Program-made: the position numbers and the translations under genes
In this document: positions 4,043 through 6,111 of the stretch, one piece after another
Layout: each line of letters starts with the position of its first letter
How positions within the stretch are numbered: the first letter of the stretch is position 1
Source: DATKDU01 sp035512595
GTDB taxonomy: Bacteria; Planctomycetota; Planctomycetia; Pirellulales; Pirellulaceae
Reading direction: 5' to 3'
Length of the DNA: 6,111 bases
NCBI GenBank assembly: GCA_035512595.1
Contig: DATKDU010000309.1
Location: forward strand, 1 to 6,111
The notes under the pieces: generated by a model
Database searches by the model: none
Told to the model about the DNA's origin: nothing
What the model saw: the letters and a program-made list of their open reading frames with translations, nothing else

Positions 4043-6111
4043 ATGACCACGCTGGCCACGCGCTACGAGATCCTCGCCCCGCTGGCGACCGGGGATTTCG
4101 CCACCGTCTACCGCGGCCGCGACCGCGAGCTGGCCCGCGACGTGGCCATCAAGCAGATCCATCCGCAGTTCCTCTCCGACCCGCGGCAGCTCGAGATGTA
4201 CTGGCGCGAGGCGCAGCTCCTGGCGTCGCTCGAGCACCCGCACATCATGACGATCTACGACATCGTCCGCTCGCGGGGCTGGCTGATTCTGGAACTGATG
4301 CAGGGGAACCTCAAGCAGGCCGCCAAGGGGCAGCCGCTGGACCTGAACTTCCTGCGGCAGGCCTTGGCCGCGACGCTCCACGCCCTGTCGTTCCTGCATC
4401 AGAAGGGGGTCATTCACGGCGACGTGAAGCCGACGAACCTGTTTCTCGACCGGCGCGGCCACGTCAAGCTGGGCGACTTCGGCCTGGCGCGGCGGGCAAC
4501 GAGCGACCAGGGGAGCCTGCTCAAGGGGACGACGCGGTACATGGCACCCGAGCTGATCGCCCAGCAGTTCGGACCCGTCGGCCCGCACAGCGATCTCTAT
4601 TCGGTCGGTTTTTCATTCTACGAGCTGATGTGCGGCGACCAATTCGAGTCCCTCTTTCCAGGGATGGAAGCGTTCGGCCGCGACAAGCAGGTCGCCTGGA
4701 TGATGTGGCACGCGGCACCCGACCGGCGGCTGCCGGAAGTGTCGCGCGTGCTGGAAGGAGTGCCGCCGGATTTGGCGCACGTCATCCAGCGATTGACGAA
4801 TAAGGACCCGGCTCAGCGCTATCGCACGGCCGAACAGGCCCTGGCCGATCTGCACGAAATTCCGACCGGCACCCTTTCGCCGACCAAGGAGGACGAAGCG
4901 GCCGCCGAGGCGGCGCGAAAGGCCGCCAAACGAAAGCGGGTCATGGCAATCAGCGCCGTAGCCGTGAGTTTGCTCCTGAGCCTGGGGATTGTCTTCTTTC
5001 CGGGCAAAAAGGAAGAACCGCCGCCGGCGCCCCCCGCCGATCCGGTCGCCGGCGTCATTCGCTCGGTCGATCCCAACCGGCGGATGCTGATCGTTGAGAT
5101 GATCGCCAGCGGCGATCCCAAGGAGATCCGCACCCGCCCGGAAGATCCGATCCTGCTCAACGATAAGAAGGTCCTTCTTCAGGAGCTGAAGGAATCGGAC
5201 CGGGTCACGATCCGCGAGCTGACCGACGACACGGGGCGGCGGGTGCTGGAGATCATCGCCTCGCGGCCGCGAACCAGCCAGGGGCGGATCAAGCGAGTCA
5301 GTGGGGATCTAGGACGATTCCTGCTGTCACTCGACGGTGACGGCGCACAAACCGAAATCGAGCTCACCGCCGGCCCCTCGGCCCAAATGCAACTCAACAA
5401 GCAGCGCACGTTTGAGGGAAAGCCGGTCTCGCTCGTCACGCTGAAGGCAGGGGACCGCGTCGCCGTCGAGCATTACCAGGAGGGCCTCGAGCACTGGGTG
5501 ATCGGCCTGTCGGCCATCCGTACAGTATCGATGGAGGGGGTGATTCGCGAGATTGACGCCAAAGGGAAGCGAATCACCGTCGCCAGCAGCAGCGACCAGA
5601 ATGCGACGCTCGTCACCTACCCCTTGGCTGATAAGGTCGAGATCAGCCTCAACCAGCGGCGATTCATCGACAATCGCAGCCTCACTCCGGAGGACCTGGC
5701 CGCCGGCGACCGCGTCACCATCGAGCACGATACGCACATCAGCCGCGTCGATGCCATGCGGCTGTTCGCCGAGACCGGCATCGTCCGCCGCATCCAGTTC
5801 GACGTCAAATCGCTCGACGTGGCGATTGCCGTCAAGGACCAGCCGGTGACCGTCTTCCTCGATCCGTCGTGCAAGGTCAAGCTCGCCGGAGCGGACGCCC
5901 CGTTTGACGACCTGCGGCAAGGGGACCAGGTCGTTATCTCGCACCAGACCGCGTCCGGCGAAACCCCGGCGGCACTCTTCATCGAAGCGACGCGGCCGAT
6001 TGACAAGGAGAAGTGGCTGCTGGTCATCGCCAATGAAACGTACGACGACGGAACGCTGACTCGACCCGGATATGCCGCCAGCGACGTGGAGCTGGTCCGA
6101 AAGTCGATGAG
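4043..6111 (+). CDS. Membrane Ser/Thr protein kinase with four tandem beta-rich repeats and a C-terminal caspase-like domain, 3' end missing
   Basis: The frame is open for 689 codons to the window end. Residues 8-272 form a bacterial Hanks-type (PknB-like) kinase: P-loop region LATGDFATVY (14-23), K37, E56 in helix C, HGDVKPTN with catalytic D127, DFG at 145-147, GTTRYMAPE ending at E170, D184 in DLYSVG, and R259 near the lobe end. Two substitutions are notable: the HRD arginine is Gly126, and two of the three P-loop glycines are Ala (15, 20). A basic stretch (292-299, RKAAKRKR) precedes one membrane helix at about 300-319, predicting a cytoplasmic kinase. Outside, four repeats cover about 335-650. 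From 654 the sequence KWLLVIANETYDD...YAASDVELVRKSM matches the start of peptidase C14 (caspase) domains. The catalytic His and Cys would lie beyond the window, so protease activity cannot be judged. Kinase certain, caspase call moderate. Confidence 0.9.
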   Translation, partial: MTTLATRYEILAPLATGDFATVYRGRDRELARDVAIKQIHPQFLSDPRQLEMYWREAQLLASLEHPHIMTIYDIVRSRGWLILELMQGNLKQAAKGQPLDLNFLRQALAATLHALSFLHQKGVIHGDVKPTNLFLDRRGHVKLGDFGLARRATSDQGSLLKGTTRYMAPELIAQQFGPVGPHSDLYSVGFSFYELMCGDQFESLFPGMEAFGRDKQVAWMMWHAAPDRRLPEVSRVLEGVPPDLAHVIQRLTNKDPAQRYRTAEQALADLHEIPTGTLSPTKEDEAAAEAARKAAKRKRVMAISAVAVSLLLSLGIVFFPGKKEEPPPAPPADPVAGVIRSVDPNRRMLIVEMIASGDPKEIRTRPEDPILLNDKKVLLQELKESDRVTIRELTDDTGRRVLEIIASRPRTSQGRIKRVSGDLGRFLLSLDGDGAQTEIELTAGPSAQMQLNKQRTFEGKPVSLVTLKAGDRVAVEHYQEGLEHWVIGLSAIRTVSMEGVIREIDAKGKRITVASSSDQNATLVTYPLADKVEISLNQRRFIDNRSLTPEDLAAGDRVTIEHDTHISRVDAMRLFAETGIVRRIQFDVKSLDVAIAVKDQPVTVFLDPSCKVKLAGADAPFDDLRQGDQVVISHQTASGETPAALFIEATRPIDKEKWLLVIANETYDDGTLTRPGYAASDVELVRKSM
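5045..5992 (+). repeat. Four tandem protein repeats of about 72-85 residues, OB/DUF5666-like
   Basis: Within the kinase protein, each unit opens with a G-x-[VI]-x-x-[IV] strand (AGVIRSVD 336, QGRIKRVS 413, EGVIREID 498, TGIVRRIQ 578) and closes with an L-x-x-[GS]-D-[RQ]-V motif (LKESDRV 382, LKAGDRV 467, LAAGDRV 552, LRQGDQV 624). The first three units also share a central L-N (372, 451, 536). The spacing of opening glycines is 77, 85 and 80 residues. The pattern resembles the small beta-barrel of DUF5666 proteins; that assignment is inference. It probably forms an extracytoplasmic stalk or sensor between the membrane helix and the caspase-like domain. Confidence 0.75.
5999..6111 (+). other. 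Start of a caspase-like (peptidase C14) domain, cut by the window end
   Basis: Residues 653-689 of the kinase protein: a hydrophobic first strand WLLVIAN, then a Y-D-D turn, a Leu-x-x-Pro segment, and YAASDVELVRKSM as the first helix. This is the usual opening of metacaspase/C14 domains (LVIGN..Y...L..A..DA..L...L). The fold-level match is over fewer than 40 residues, and the His-Cys dyad region is not in the window. Confidence 0.6.

Overview
The window reads as high-GC DNA from a Planctomycetota-like bacterium, probably in the Pirellulales area. That placement is inference. It rests on a Tad/Flp pilus cluster sharing a strand with a Ser/Thr kinase that runs into a caspase-like domain, on long palindromes at gene junctions, and on a CCACTCA heptamer array inside a coding region, all of which I associate with planctomycete genomes. 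Taxonomy cannot be proven from 6 kb.

Layout: all five protein genes lie on the + strand with little space between them. Positions 1-1242 hold the 5'-truncated CpaF/TadA secretion ATPase. Positions 1235-2083 hold TadB and 2154-3068 hold TadC, the two inner-membrane platform proteins. Positions 3159-4040 encode an unrecognised membrane protein with an N-terminal zinc ribbon and a Pro/Ala-rich linker. From 4043 to the window end runs a 3'-truncated protein of at least 689 residues: Ser/Thr kinase, one membrane helix, four tandem beta-rich repeats, then the first strand-helix unit of a caspase-like (peptidase C14) domain. Its stop codon lies outside the window. There are no tRNA, rRNA, transposase or CRISPR features.

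How the genes work together: CpaF should power pilin assembly from the cytoplasm through the TadB-TadC platform. The zinc-ribbon protein and the kinase are separated by 2 nt and both appear to have a cytoplasmic N-terminus and an extracytoplasmic C-terminus, so they are probably made together. Whether they regulate the pilus is not shown by the sequence; only the shared strand and spacing suggest it.

The most unusual non-coding structure is a series of three unrelated long inverted repeats, one at each junction cpaF/tadB, tadB/tadC and tadC/zinc-ribbon gene. The first two are each built from two small hairpins that are reverse complements of each other. In both, the single mismatch between the long arms is exactly a compensated base pair in the small hairpins, which implies that the small hairpin is the conserved unit. 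This resembles paired inverted REP elements (BIMEs).
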